NCBI GenBank assembly: GCA_030431975.1 | Contig: JAUIHP010000001.1 | Span: 62,001-126,000, forward strand | Reading direction: 5' to 3' | Source: a bacterium | GTDB taxonomy: Bacteria; Eisenbacteria; RBG-16-71-46; CAIMUX01 | DNA: 64,000 nucleotides | Shown here: positions 18,378 to 28,114 of the stretch, piece after piece | Layout: each line of letters starts with the position of its first letter | Numbering within the stretch: the stretch's first letter is position 1 | The notes under the pieces: model-generated | Seen by the model: the letters and a program-made list of their open reading frames with translations, nothing else | Databases searched by the model: none | What the model was told of the DNA's origin: nothing | Position numbers and translations under genes: made by a program

Positions 18378-19865
18378 TCAACTCACGAGCTTCTGCCCGA
18401 TCTCGCGAATGGTCCCGAAGACACGATCGATGTCGGTCGGCGTCGTGCGGTGCGAACAAATCGACAACCGAATGACGACGCGTCCCCGGTGTCGGGAACT
18501 CATGACAAATGCCTCGCCGGAACGCCGCAACTGATCGCAGATCTCCTGGTTGAGACGATCGAGATGTTCCGTCGCTTCGGGCTCCTGCTCACGCAGAGAC
18601 GCAGGCGCGAACCGAAACGAATAGATGTAGAGAACCGGTTCGTGCAGCACTTCAAACTCGTCCGCCTGCGACACGAGCGCATGAAGATGCTCGGCGCACT
18701 GAACGTTCTGGCGAAGAAGTCGCTGGTATCCCTCGACTCCATAGTGCTGAAGAGTCATCCAGAGTTTGAGGGCGCGGAAGCCGCGCGACATTTGAGGTCC
18801 GTAGTCGTAGTAGTCGAGACCTTCGTCCTCCGCAGGGATGCTCCCTCGAAGGTAGGGCGCAGACATCGAGAAGGATCGCCGCAGACGCTCCGGGTCGCGG
18901 ACGAGAAGCGCCCCGCACTCGTACGGAACATAGAGCCACTTGTGGGGATCGAGGGTGACCGAATCCGCGCGATTGAGGCCGGCGTAGAGCGAACGCTTCT
19001 CCGGCAGCATGCCGCCGACGGCGCCGCAGGCTCCATCGGCGTGAAACCAGAGCCCGTTCTCCGCACATACGTCGGCAATCTGCTCCAGTGGGTCGATGAT
19101 CCCCACGTTGATCGAACCGACCTGGGCCACGACCGCAAGAGGATGGTCGCCTGCCTCCCGGTCGGCAACGATGGCGGAACGAAGTGCATCGACGTCCATA
19201 GACAGATCAGTCCGCGACGGCACACGGACCACGGCATCGCGACCGATTCCCATCAGGTCCGTCGCCGCGGGAATGGAAACGTGTCCTTCGTGATCGGACA
19301 TGTAGACCCGAAACCGTCCGCCGTCCGGAGCATGGATACCGAGGCGCGTCACGTCGTGCTTGGCCAGGTTCCGGAGCGCGGCTGTAAGAGCGGTAAAATT
19401 CGCCATCATGCCACCCGACGTCAGGATTCCTCCCGCCGGGGTTCCGTATCCGATGGCTTCCGCGATCCACCTCAGCGTGACCTTTTCAATCTCCGTCGCG
19501 GCGGGAGCCGGCTTCCAACCGCCCGGATTCATGTTCACGGATGCGGCCAGCGCGTCGGCCAGGGTTCCGATCATGGAACCCGACCCGTTGACGTATCCGA
19601 AGTAGCGCGGCGAACCCAGGTGGGTGCTGTGCGGAAGGACGCGTTGCGTCCACTGATCGAGGATGCCGTCCGGGTCGCGCGGTTCGACGGGCAACGGCTC
19701 GTCGAAGACATCCGCGACATCCCCAGGGCTGGCTTGAGGGCAGACCCGGACGTCGCGAACCGACGCGTAGTACTCGCCGATCATGTCGATGACACGGTAG
19801 CCCAGCCGGCGGAACTCGCTGGGGGAAAGGTCTCCCTCGAACCAGTCATCGGTGGGCGAGTTCAT
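18378..19865 (-). CDS. PLP-dependent group II decarboxylase (aromatic-L-amino-acid decarboxylase-like)
   Basis: The 495-residue protein aligns with the AADC/tryptophan decarboxylase family throughout. Visible elements are HPRYFGYV-like HLGSPRYFGYVNGS near the N-terminus, TSGGMMANFTAL for phosphate binding, the ring-stacking His192 in SDHEGHVS, Asp277 in FHADGACG, and the PLP lysine Lys309 in DPHKWLYVPYE. Such enzymes make tryptamine, tyramine or related amines, or act on other amino acids; the substrate cannot be read from sequence. It lies downstream of the M28 peptidase gene on the same strand with an 80-base gap, and is convergent with the ACC-repeat gene (16 bases between stops). Confidence 0.9.
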   Translation of the reverse strand: MNSPTDDWFEGDLSPSEFRRLGYRVIDMIGEYYASVRDVRVCPQASPGDVADVFDEPLPVEPRDPDGILDQWTQRVLPHSTHLGSPRYFGYVNGSGSMIGTLADALAASVNMNPGGWKPAPAATEIEKVTLRWIAEAIGYGTPAGGILTSGGMMANFTALTAALRNLAKHDVTRLGIHAPDGGRFRVYMSDHEGHVSIPAATDLMGIGRDAVVRVPSRTDLSMDVDALRSAIVADREAGDHPLAVVAQVGSINVGIIDPLEQIADVCAENGLWFHADGACGAVGGMLPEKRSLYAGLNRADSVTLDPHKWLYVPYECGALLVRDPERLRRSFSMSAPYLRGSIPAEDEGLDYYDYGPQMSRGFRALKLWMTLQHYGVEGYQRLLRQNVQCAEHLHALVSQADEFEVLHEPVLYIYSFRFAPASLREQEPEATEHLDRLNQEICDQLRRSGEAFVMSSRHRGRVVIRLSICSHRTTPTDIDRVFGTIREIGQKLVS

Positions 19866-19945
19866 TGCCCGTCCCTACCATCATCCGTCGGCGAGGTGTC
19901 TACCCAAGGCTTACCATCGTCGGTGGGTACGTGCATGCAGAAGAC

Positions 19946-22591
19946 CTACCTTCGTCGGATCAACGTCACTTCCCTGGTGAACCACCGCCCGTCGATCTCC
20001 AACGACGCATAGTAGTTCCCCGACGGCACCGGGCGTCCGCGATCGTTCCGGCCATCCCAGGCCGTCGTCTGCTCACCGCCGGTCAGCCGCTCTCCGTTCC
20101 AGATGGAACGTACCGCTCTCCCCTGCACGTCAAAGATGCGCAGGGACACATCGCTGTCCCGCCGCAGATAGAACGAGAGCTCCGTTCGTCCCGCCGTCGG
20201 GTTCGGACGAACGTTGAAGAAGAGTGCCGTCTCCCCCGTCGTTCCCGGCGCGTCGGCGCCTCCGTAACCGAACTCACGGAGGGCCTGACCAAGCAGGCTC
20301 TCGGCGCCGTCCTCTTCCATGAAATAGAGCGGGACGTCGAGGAAGATGACCTGAGGCGACACGGCGGGCCAGGCGTGTCCGACGACCTGGCCGTCGTTGG
20401 GTCCGGGAGGAACGTCCGAAGACCGGTACGCCTCGATCGGAGCGGCGCCGTCTAATGGTGAACCGGTCAGTGCGTCCATGAAGATGAGGTTTGCTCCCTG
20501 GAACGGCCACTTTCCGGAGTCGACCGTCAACGAAGGATAGGAGCCGTCGAGGGGATCCGCTCCCGCGAAGTCGGACTCGCCGTTGGGAGCTGTCCGCAAC
20601 TCACCGACCTTGAGCACGTCGTAGAAAAAGTCTCCGGGCGCAAAGGTCGTGATGAGATCGGTGTTTCCGGTCAGCGTCTGTTTGAGTCCCCAACCGCAAA
20701 GAAAGACCTGTCCGCCGGACTCGACATACTGCCGAAGCTCCAACGTCGCTGCGCCCAAGGGACCCTGTCGAAGGTCGGAGTGAATGATCGCCGTCTTGTA
20801 GCGGCCCAGGTCCGCATCGGTCAAGGCAACGCCGCCCGACAGCTCCGCGGCATAGTCCCACTCTGCCATCACGGGATTCCCGGCCAGAAGTCCCGAGTAG
20901 TACGAATCGACCTGAGAGTCGTTGGGATTGCCGAGACCACCGCTTCCGTCTTTCGTCGCGTCGACGACGAGGATTCCGAACTGCAGTTCGAAGAGGCGTC
21001 CTTTGTCCGAGTCCGTCTGCGGGCTCTCCAATCCGTCGAGATCGACGCTGGAGATTCGGTAGTAGTAGTCGACTCCGGAACTCGCCGACGCATCGACGTA
21101 AGACGTCGTGCCGGCACCGACGGAGTCGAGCACGGTGAACCCGACGTCCGGATCGAGGCTTCGGAAGATGCGAATTCGGTCGAGATCGAGCTCGGGCGGC
21201 GTGTCCCAGTCGAGCTGGATCTGTGACGCTTGCGAACTGACCGTGAATCCCGGCGGAACGTGCGGGATCGTTCCCGGAAGAATCAGAACCTCTTCCGAGA
21301 ACCGGGACTCATGTCCGTCCTCGTCGTAGGCCGAAACGCTGACGGCGATCTCGACTTCGTCGGTCAGGCCGGTGATGTCAAAGCTGGTCGCACCACCGGC
21401 GTCGAAAATGTCCGCGTAATAGAGCGAGTCCGGCTCCGATGTGAAGCGGTAGGCGACACGGTAACCGTCGACATCCCCGGAGACGGGGTCCCAATTGACG
21501 CGAACGCCGCCACCCGTTCCGATGTCGAAGGCGGTCGTCCCACCCGGTGTCTCAGGGGCCATGGCCAGGTTGGCGATCAGGGCCACGTTGATGAGGACGT
21601 TGCGGCGCAGATAGGAGAACTCCATGTTGCCGATGGTGTCGGCTCCGTTGTGCTGCTGCAGCGTGTACTCCAGCGTCTCGATGAAGCGCATCGCCGGGTA
21701 GCCGACGTTGTGAAGCGGAATGTGATCGCCGCCGCGGCCCGGGCGGTCGAGTGCGGGTTCGAGGTTGATCGTCATTTCGGAGACGTAGGCTTCACCGATG
21801 AGCTTGGCCAGTCGAGCCAACTGCCGAGACGCGCCCGTATCAGGTTCGCCGGCAAACGCGCGGATGGAAAGGGAGTCCTGATGCGTGGTCGGCCCGTTGT
21901 CGCAGTCCGGAATTCCGGGACAACCGTCGATGTTGCCGATGGTGTCGTTGTTGATCATGGCATCGATATCGAGACCCTGCTGAATCGCGTGTTCGGCGTA
22001 GGCCTCCGATCCGACAAGCCCCTGCTCTTCACCGGTAAACGCCTGCAGGACCACGCTCGCTTCAAGAGAAAGGCTGGGGAGCAGACGCGCAAGCTCGACG
22101 AGACACGCGACCCCACTGGCGTCATCGTTGGCTCCGGGCTGGAAGGCGTCGGTGTTGCACCCATCGACCGTCCGGCTGTCGAGGTGAGCCCCAACGACGA
22201 CCAGGCGGGAAGGTTCCGAACCCACGACCGTTCCCAAAACGTTCCGGTGGGTGCGGTCGACACCACAAACGTCCGCATCCCAATTGAAGTAGCCGGCCTG
22301 AATGCCGCGATCCTGGTACTTAGTATGGACCCAGCGTCGGGCCGCACCGATCCCCATCGTCGAAGACAGCGTGTCTGACGCCGTGTTCCGGGTCACGAAG
22401 TCCTGCAGATCCTGGACGTGCGCAAAGAGGCTGTCCTGACTCACCTCGCTCAGCAGCGACACGATGGCCGGATCGAGCGCCAGCGCCTCCGGAGCCGCAT
22501 CCCCGCTTTCGGACAGCGAGAAGAGCGCGAAGGCCGCCGCGAGACACGTCAGTTGCGTTCGATGGTGCGACAAAATCCTGCGAGGGTGCAT
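19946..22591 (-). CDS. Secreted M28-family zinc aminopeptidase with FnIII modules and C-terminal sorting-type domain
   Basis: The ATG at 22591 is eight bases after AGGAGGT and starts an 881-residue precursor with a signal peptide. The M28 core shows VVGAHLDSR (near 133), PGANDDASG (near 150), FTGEEQGLVGS (near 184) and GGDHIPLHNVGYPAMR, which supply the two-zinc site and catalytic Glu. Two fibronectin type III modules follow (residues about 345-530), then a GATase-like region containing YVESGGQVFLCGWG, and a final FlgD/T9SS-like domain (VRPNPTAGRTELSF to REVTLIRRR). The ending matches that of the beta-helix protein at 33610-35976. Predicted to be an extracellular or surface exopeptidase. Confidence 0.9.
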   Translation of the reverse strand: MHPRRILSHHRTQLTCLAAAFALFSLSESGDAAPEALALDPAIVSLLSEVSQDSLFAHVQDLQDFVTRNTASDTLSSTMGIGAARRWVHTKYQDRGIQAGYFNWDADVCGVDRTHRNVLGTVVGSEPSRLVVVGAHLDSRTVDGCNTDAFQPGANDDASGVACLVELARLLPSLSLEASVVLQAFTGEEQGLVGSEAYAEHAIQQGLDIDAMINNDTIGNIDGCPGIPDCDNGPTTHQDSLSIRAFAGEPDTGASRQLARLAKLIGEAYVSEMTINLEPALDRPGRGGDHIPLHNVGYPAMRFIETLEYTLQQHNGADTIGNMEFSYLRRNVLINVALIANLAMAPETPGGTTAFDIGTGGGVRVNWDPVSGDVDGYRVAYRFTSEPDSLYYADIFDAGGATSFDITGLTDEVEIAVSVSAYDEDGHESRFSEEVLILPGTIPHVPPGFTVSSQASQIQLDWDTPPELDLDRIRIFRSLDPDVGFTVLDSVGAGTTSYVDASASSGVDYYYRISSVDLDGLESPQTDSDKGRLFELQFGILVVDATKDGSGGLGNPNDSQVDSYYSGLLAGNPVMAEWDYAAELSGGVALTDADLGRYKTAIIHSDLRQGPLGAATLELRQYVESGGQVFLCGWGLKQTLTGNTDLITTFAPGDFFYDVLKVGELRTAPNGESDFAGADPLDGSYPSLTVDSGKWPFQGANLIFMDALTGSPLDGAAPIEAYRSSDVPPGPNDGQVVGHAWPAVSPQVIFLDVPLYFMEEDGAESLLGQALREFGYGGADAPGTTGETALFFNVRPNPTAGRTELSFYLRRDSDVSLRIFDVQGRAVRSIWNGERLTGGEQTTAWDGRNDRGRPVPSGNYYASLEIDGRWFTREVTLIRRR

Positions 22592-22796
22592 GTAGGGGAC
22601 CTCCTGCGTTCCACGGGGCAAAAAGAAATGCCTTTCAAGTGTCCCGATTCGCGACTGGGCCAGTCAAGCAGGGAGCCGCTCTAATTCCCGAAATCAGTCT
22701 CTATCGTCCGATTTGGGGTGAATTCCGCAGGAGCGAAAGCCGTTTCGGCCGTGAAAGAGCGTGGAATCAGGGCTAGGCTCGTCCCAGGGAGTCGTC

Positions 22797-24662
22797 ATGG
22801 AAGGTCTGCTGATCATACTCGTCGTCCTGCTGGTCCTTTCCGGTCCGGTCGGGCTGTTCATAGGCCTGGCTTCGCTGGGACGGCTGCGCCGGATGGAAGC
22901 GGAACTTGACGAGCTTCGGCGCGCGCCACGTGCCTCGGGGGCAGAGCGCTCTGCAGATCCAACCTCCACGATCCCGACGACTTCGGCAGCCCCGCCAACT
23001 CCGGACGGTACGGGCGCAGGGGCGCCGATGGATGAGCCCCTCCCGTGGGATTCGGAGGCCGGTCAAACTCCTCCTCCTCTTCCGGCCTCACAGTTTTCGC
23101 GGTCCACGCAATCAACGGAGTCCGAGGAGACCGTAGAGAAGAGGCCGGGCGGACGCGACCTGGAGTCTTGGATCGGCGCCGAATGGCTGACCTGGATCGG
23201 GGTCGTCGCCATCCTCTTCGGCACCGCCTTCTTCCTTGCCGTTTCACTGGACACGCATCCGCTCGCCGGCATGGGACAGGTCGCCATCGGAGCCGGGGTC
23301 GCCGTCGGCTTCCTCGCGGTCGGCTCATGGCTGCTGGGTCGAACCGGGTTCTTCCTCGCTCAGGGACTGCTCGGCGGCGGCACCGCGTTGCTTTTCCTGG
23401 CCATCTACGCCGCAACGGAGTTTCACGGCCTCCTCGAAACGCCGGTCGCGTATGTCTTCCTTGCACTGACGTCCGTCGCCGGCGCGGTTCTCGCGGTCAG
23501 CAAGGACTCTCGAACCGTCGCCACTCTCACGTTGATCGGAGCGCTCCTCACGCCGTTGGTCATGGAGCCGCAACCGCAGCACTCGCTGTTCTTCCCGTAC
23601 CTCTTCTTCGTCAACCTCGGGACGGTCGTCGTTCGACTGCGCAAGGACTGGCCTGCCCTCGTGCTCGGTGCCTATCTCGCCACCGTGTTTCTGGTCTTCC
23701 TTTGGTGGGAGAGCCGCTTTTCCGACACGACTCGGTGGGAAGCCCTAGGTGGAGTCGGCGCCCTCTGGCTTCTCTACTTCGCCCTTCCATTCCTAGCCCG
23801 TACGACAACGGCCGTTTGGCGAACTGCGGGAACGGTCTTGGTCTTCGCCAATGCGATGGCGGGTTCGCTCTTCTTCTCGAACTGGGTGCAGGCTGATTCG
23901 GCCGCGGCCCAGGCGTCTGCATTATTGGGACTCATCTACATCTTCGTCGCCAGAGTCGTCGCACCCCGCTTGCGGGCGCCGCTCGGAATCATCTACGAGC
24001 TGGCCGGACTCATTCTTCTCGCCATCGCCATCCCCAAGTACTTTGGGCAGACCGCAACGACTGTAGCTTGGGCGGTTGGAGCGCTCGCCATTCTGTGGTT
24101 GGGAACGGCCACGCGTTCTCTCGGCCATCGCCTCGTTGGATACGGCCTCCTGGTCGGAGCCGCACTGCGACATCTCAGTCTCGACATCGATTTCGACCTG
24201 ATCGAACCCGGAACGTTGAGTGGGCAATGGATCAGTGGTCTCGTCGCCACCTGCGCCATCCTTGGCTGCGCCGCCCTGCTTTATCGAACTTCCGACGACA
24301 ACCTGACCCGGAGCGAGCGGGAACTGCGGACACCCGTGCTGGTCGCCGCACTGGCGTTTCTGCTGGAAGTCCTGACTTTGCAGACCTGGCGTCATCTCGA
24401 ACCGAGCGGCGAGCGCAGAGCACTGCTCGGGGTCTCGTGGGTTTGGGGGCTCTACGGCGCCGCTCTCATCGCCACCGGCTTCTGGACCCGTCTACGCGCG
24501 GTCCGACTGTCCGGCGTCGCTCTTCTGTTGGCACTCGTCGTCAAGATCTTCACCGTCGATCTTGCCGTGCTCGACCGGGGAGAAAGAATCGCCTCGTTCG
24601 TTGGCGTCGGTGTCCTGCTTCTCGTCATCTCTGTTCTCTACCAGAGGAAGAAGGGCACGTAA
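22797..24662 (+). CDS. DUF2339 multi-pass membrane protein
   Basis: This is a 621-residue protein with an N-terminal membrane anchor, a coiled segment (RRMEAELDELRR), a proline/serine-rich linker, and then the DUF2339 hallmark LESWIGAEWLTWIGVVAILFGTAFFL followed by about 16 hydrophobic segments to the C-terminus. DUF2339 proteins are large inner-membrane proteins of unknown function. The ATG at 22797 is chosen because it opens directly onto the first membrane helix. The gene is divergent from the M28 peptidase gene, with about 200 bases between the starts. Confidence 0.85.
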   Translation: MEGLLIILVVLLVLSGPVGLFIGLASLGRLRRMEAELDELRRAPRASGAERSADPTSTIPTTSAAPPTPDGTGAGAPMDEPLPWDSEAGQTPPPLPASQFSRSTQSTESEETVEKRPGGRDLESWIGAEWLTWIGVVAILFGTAFFLAVSLDTHPLAGMGQVAIGAGVAVGFLAVGSWLLGRTGFFLAQGLLGGGTALLFLAIYAATEFHGLLETPVAYVFLALTSVAGAVLAVSKDSRTVATLTLIGALLTPLVMEPQPQHSLFFPYLFFVNLGTVVVRLRKDWPALVLGAYLATVFLVFLWWESRFSDTTRWEALGGVGALWLLYFALPFLARTTTAVWRTAGTVLVFANAMAGSLFFSNWVQADSAAAQASALLGLIYIFVARVVAPRLRAPLGIIYELAGLILLAIAIPKYFGQTATTVAWAVGALAILWLGTATRSLGHRLVGYGLLVGAALRHLSLDIDFDLIEPGTLSGQWISGLVATCAILGCAALLYRTSDDNLTRSERELRTPVLVAALAFLLEVLTLQTWRHLEPSGERRALLGVSWVWGLYGAALIATGFWTRLRAVRLSGVALLLALVVKIFTVDLAVLDRGERIASFVGVGVLLLVISVLYQRKKGT

Positions 24663-24765
24663 CGGTCGTGTAACAACTCACCGACACTCACGAATCTGCG
24701 GAACTACGTGCAATTTGATTCGGTCCTACCTCAAGAACCATCGACCAAATGAAGAGGAGCGATTC

Positions 24766-25872
24766 TTGAAACGGAACCCCAAGAGCGGAACCGGACGGCG
24801 TTTTTGTTGGATGCGAGTCGTGGTTCTCGCCATCATTGCGATTGGGCTCGAATCCCAGCCCGCGTGGTCGGCCGACGAAAGCAGTGCCGAGGCAGCTGAC
24901 GAGTCCGCCGGCGCGTCAGAACCGTCGGCCATCCAACCCGCAACCGGACCAGGATCCTGGCCGGACCCCAACGCGGTCAGCGCCTTCATTCGCCAGATGC
25001 ACGAGGATCGCGACGGTAACCTGTGGTTCGGAACCAACGGGGACGGCGTTGCCCGGTTCGATGGCAAGGCGCTCCGGTACTTCTCCCTCGACGAGGGATT
25101 CGGCGGCGTCGCCGTCCGCGGGATTCTCGAGGACAAGGACGGCCACATCTGGTTCGGAACCGAAGGTGGCATCAGCCGATTCGACGGCCAGTCGTTCCTA
25201 AACCTCGGGACCGAAGATGGGCTTCCCCACTCCGACGTCTGGAGCATGGCCTTCGACTCCGATGGAGCCCTTTGGGTGGGAACTCTCGAGGGTGCGGCCC
25301 GGCTCGTCGACGGCTCTTTCGTTCCCTTCGAACTTCCGTCCACGCCTCGCGATCCGTATCGCGGTGTGACCAGTGAACGCATCGTTCACAGCATCACCCA
25401 GGACAGTCGCGGTCGGATGTGGTTCGGTACAAACGGTGGCGCGTTCATTTGGGACGGCACGACGCTCTCCAACCTGTCTGTCACGGATGGACTGTGCGGT
25501 GACGCGGTCAACGACATCCTCGAAGACAAGGACGGGAGCTTCTGGTTCGCCACACACCACAACGGCGTCTGCCGGTTCGACGGAAAGTCCTTCACTCATG
25601 TTTCCAAGGACGCAGGGATCGAAGGAATCGAGGCATGGCAGTTCCATCTCGACGATCGTGGCCACATCTGGTTCCCGATCGAAAACGAGGGCCTCTATCG
25701 CTACGACGGGAACTCGTTTCGCAACTACACGGCGAACCAGGGTCTGGACTGCGCGGTGCAATGCGTGATGATGGACCGTGCGGGTCGTATCTGGGTAGGA
25801 GGCTACAAAGGCCTCTTCCGGCTCGAGGGGGACCGTTTCGTTCCAGTCCTGAAGGACGGTCCCTGGCCCTGA
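24766..25872 (+). CDS. Secreted beta-propeller (two-component regulator propeller) protein
   Basis: The product has 368 residues when started at TTG 24766, which has AAGAGGAG seven bases upstream and gives a good signal peptide; an ATG at 24811 is the alternative. The mature protein is built of about seven repeats of the Reg_prop kind, each with D..G.LWFGT..G..RFDG (for example DRDGNLWFGTNGDGVARFDG and DKDGHIWFGTEGGISRFDG). Such propellers normally form the sensor part of hybrid histidine kinases, but here the protein ends after the propeller with no membrane helix or kinase. It is likely a periplasmic or surface ligand-binding protein; its partner is unknown. Confidence 0.85.
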   Translation: MKRNPKSGTGRRFCWMRVVVLAIIAIGLESQPAWSADESSAEAADESAGASEPSAIQPATGPGSWPDPNAVSAFIRQMHEDRDGNLWFGTNGDGVARFDGKALRYFSLDEGFGGVAVRGILEDKDGHIWFGTEGGISRFDGQSFLNLGTEDGLPHSDVWSMAFDSDGALWVGTLEGAARLVDGSFVPFELPSTPRDPYRGVTSERIVHSITQDSRGRMWFGTNGGAFIWDGTTLSNLSVTDGLCGDAVNDILEDKDGSFWFATHHNGVCRFDGKSFTHVSKDAGIEGIEAWQFHLDDRGHIWFPIENEGLYRYDGNSFRNYTANQGLDCAVQCVMMDRAGRIWVGGYKGLFRLEGDRFVPVLKDGPWP

Positions 25873-25957
25873 GCCGCTTCCTTGCCGCCCACGCCGCACC
25901 GTCGATCGCCTATAGTTGAACTCTGTCGAAGAGATTGGGCATCCTCGGAGAACCTGC

Positions 25958-27235
25958 GTGTCGAACCCTCAACGCCAACCTCGTCTGCTCGTACGCGGAC
26001 TTAGCGGCCCCGTCATGGGCCGGACATGGATCGTCGAGCCCGAACGGGCTCTGGAGCTGGGTCGGGGTGTCGAGTCCACGAACGGAGTCGAAGCCGTCGC
26101 CATCCCGGACGCGCACGTTTCCTACCGCCACTGCCGCATCGAGCACGTCTCCGGCGTATTTCGTGCCGTGGACTTGAACTCCACGAACGGTTTTCGAATC
26201 AACGGACAGCCCATCGAGCGGGGAAGCAGCGCCGTTCTCGGAGACGGCGACGTTCTCTCCCTGGCCGGGGTCGCGCTCCGGGTGCAGTTCGAAAGCGAAG
26301 CGAGTCACGCGCCATCTGAAGAGGATGAACTCGGCAAGACCATGGTCTCGGTCAGCGAGTTGCGATCACCGGACTCATCGGTCATCCATGACCTCATCCC
26401 GTTTCCCATCGCCATGGGCATCCGCAAGGTTCGACAGGCCCTGGTCGCACTGGATCGTGTTCAGGAAGTGCTTCGTAGCTTCGAAGTGATGCTGCAGTTT
26501 CAGGTCCTGGTTGCACTCTCGGAGTACTCCGCGGGCACAAAGCGCACGTCCCGCGTCTCGTCCGTCCTCAATCTGCTGCGGCAGCGCCCACTGGCCATGG
26601 GGAAATGGATCGAGCTCTACGGCGGGCTGCGCGCCGCGCTCTCCGAGTCCGAGGATCTAGTCGTCGAAGAGCTGGGGCAGCCGGATGACGGGACCTGGAA
26701 GAAGGCCGCGGGCCGGCTTCTCGAGATACGTAACGATCTGTTTCATTCCGGAGGGCTGTCCGCGGAGGCGGCGGACGCTGTCGGTGGAGAGATCTCGGAA
26801 CTCTACAACTCCCTCGTCTCCGGACTGGGATACTGGATGGGGTACCGCTTCATCTTCGTCGAGCCGGGAACATGGCACGACGACGAGCAGACGTTCCGCT
26901 ACCCATGTCGCGTGATCGTCGGCTACACGGTCCCGTTCGAGTCCCGTGTCCTCAAGAGCCCCAGCTGCCTGCCGGCCCGGGTGCCGATCATCATCGGGCG
27001 GGACAATCGGAAGCGGCTTTCGCTCGCGCCGTTCCAGGCCATCCTGGCCGGCGAGGACAAACAACTTCACTGGTTCATGGTCAACGAATGCGCAAGAAAC
27101 AGAGCCGTGCTCGGGACCTATCCGGCCAGCTTCCGAGCAACGGCTCCTATTCCTGATCTGCTCTCCGAGGAGTTCCCCACCTCGAACGCCCGGGCCGATT
27201 TCGTCGGCACCTTCGAACAACCCCAGTTGGGGTGA
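25958..27235 (+). CDS. FHA-domain protein with a possible HEPN-like helical domain
   Basis: The GTG at 25958 has GGAG seven bases upstream and gives 425 residues; a TTG at 25916 is possible. Residues about 10-115 are a forkhead-associated domain, with LELGRG (33-37), the phosphothreonine-loop SYRHC (55-59) and NSTNGFRING (74-83). A linker leads to an all-helical region (about 140-290) containing RNDLFH at 258-263, which fits the R-x4-6-H motif of HEPN domains, and then a beta-rich C-terminal region containing VPIIIGRDNRKR and HWFMVNECARNR. FHA domains bind phosphothreonine proteins. The HEPN suggestion rests on one motif and helical context. No protein kinase gene is in the window. Confidence 0.7.
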   Translation: MSNPQRQPRLLVRGLSGPVMGRTWIVEPERALELGRGVESTNGVEAVAIPDAHVSYRHCRIEHVSGVFRAVDLNSTNGFRINGQPIERGSSAVLGDGDVLSLAGVALRVQFESEASHAPSEEDELGKTMVSVSELRSPDSSVIHDLIPFPIAMGIRKVRQALVALDRVQEVLRSFEVMLQFQVLVALSEYSAGTKRTSRVSSVLNLLRQRPLAMGKWIELYGGLRAALSESEDLVVEELGQPDDGTWKKAAGRLLEIRNDLFHSGGLSAEAADAVGGEISELYNSLVSGLGYWMGYRFIFVEPGTWHDDEQTFRYPCRVIVGYTVPFESRVLKSPSCLPARVPIIIGRDNRKRLSLAPFQAILAGEDKQLHWFMVNECARNRAVLGTYPASFRATAPIPDLLSEEFPTSNARADFVGTFEQPQLG

Positions 27236-27239
27236 TGGG

Positions 27240-27956
27240 CTAGTAGAGAGCCTTGATCTGTCCCCAGGTCGTTTCGACCGTCGGGGTCGTGCAATCCTCG
27301 ATGGCTCGAGCGGAGATTCCCAGAGCCTGGGTCGGTCCCCAAGCTGCAGAGACATTCCCCCATCCGGTGGGGAATCCTTGTCCGGGTGCATAGTTCGTCG
27401 AAGGCAGGCCGCCTCCCACACCGTCCGTATCCGCGGCGATGAACCATCCGTTCGTTCCCGACCCCCAGTTTCCCCAGAAGCCGACAAACGCCGTACCCGT
27501 CGCGCTGCAGTCGGCGTCCACCTCCACCTCGTGGCGGCTGATGCTGGGCCAGAATGCAATCGCTCCCGGGTCAAAATCGGTCACGACACCGGTCACGGTC
27601 GTCGGGGTCATTCCGTCGGCCGAGTCCCAAACGTACACGTCCATCGTTTGTCCGGCCTGGTTGCCGGTGGCAGTGAAGTCGAACACCACCGAGCAAACTT
27701 TCTGACCGGGCACCGCATAGCGCTCGGCAAATGCGCCGTAGTCCGGCGGAAGCGCACCACCGCCACTCCATCCGTAGCCGTTCTCGTACGTTCCGTCGGC
27801 GTTTTCGAGCAGTGGGGCATCGCAGACGCCACCGTCGCCCGAGTCGACAAGGATACCCGTGCCCCCGCCCAGGTCTTCCGGTCCAGCCGAGACCCAAACC
27901 GGGTAGGCTGCGCCGGCGACAAGGCCTACGAGCAAGAGTCGATTCCAAGTTTTCAA
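27240..27956 (-). CDS. Secreted protein with C-terminal TWGQIK tail (paralogue of 57216-57947)
   Basis: Translation from TTG at 27956, seven bases after GGAG, gives 238 residues with a signal peptide (ending VWVSAGPED). The frame is open to 28379 but the added part is arginine-rich and lacks coding character. The body has a Gly-rich YENGYGWSGGG stretch, a VDVYVWDSADG-like motif (MDVYVWDSADGMTP) and FVGFWGNWGSGTNGWFIAADTDG. It shares these with the protein at 57216-57947, including the order of blocks and the tail (VETTWGQIKALY against VEASWGDLKRQF). No function is known to me; extracellular export is inferred. Confidence 0.7.
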   Translation of the reverse strand: MKTWNRLLLVGLVAGAAYPVWVSAGPEDLGGGTGILVDSGDGGVCDAPLLENADGTYENGYGWSGGGALPPDYGAFAERYAVPGQKVCSVVFDFTATGNQAGQTMDVYVWDSADGMTPTTVTGVVTDFDPGAIAFWPSISRHEVEVDADCSATGTAFVGFWGNWGSGTNGWFIAADTDGVGGGLPSTNYAPGQGFPTGWGNVSAAWGPTQALGISARAIEDCTTPTVETTWGQIKALY

Positions 27957-28114
27957 AGCATCTCTCCTTCGCTGTTTTACAGGACGTGGCCTTGAGGGAG
28001 GAGTCCTGGAATCGTAAGGCAGATCCACTATCCCGAACAAGAAGTCGGCGTCCAATCTCGGTTGGCCATTCTTTCGCGGCTGCAACCGCCGTCGGCTCGA
28101 GAGCCGAATCGAGA

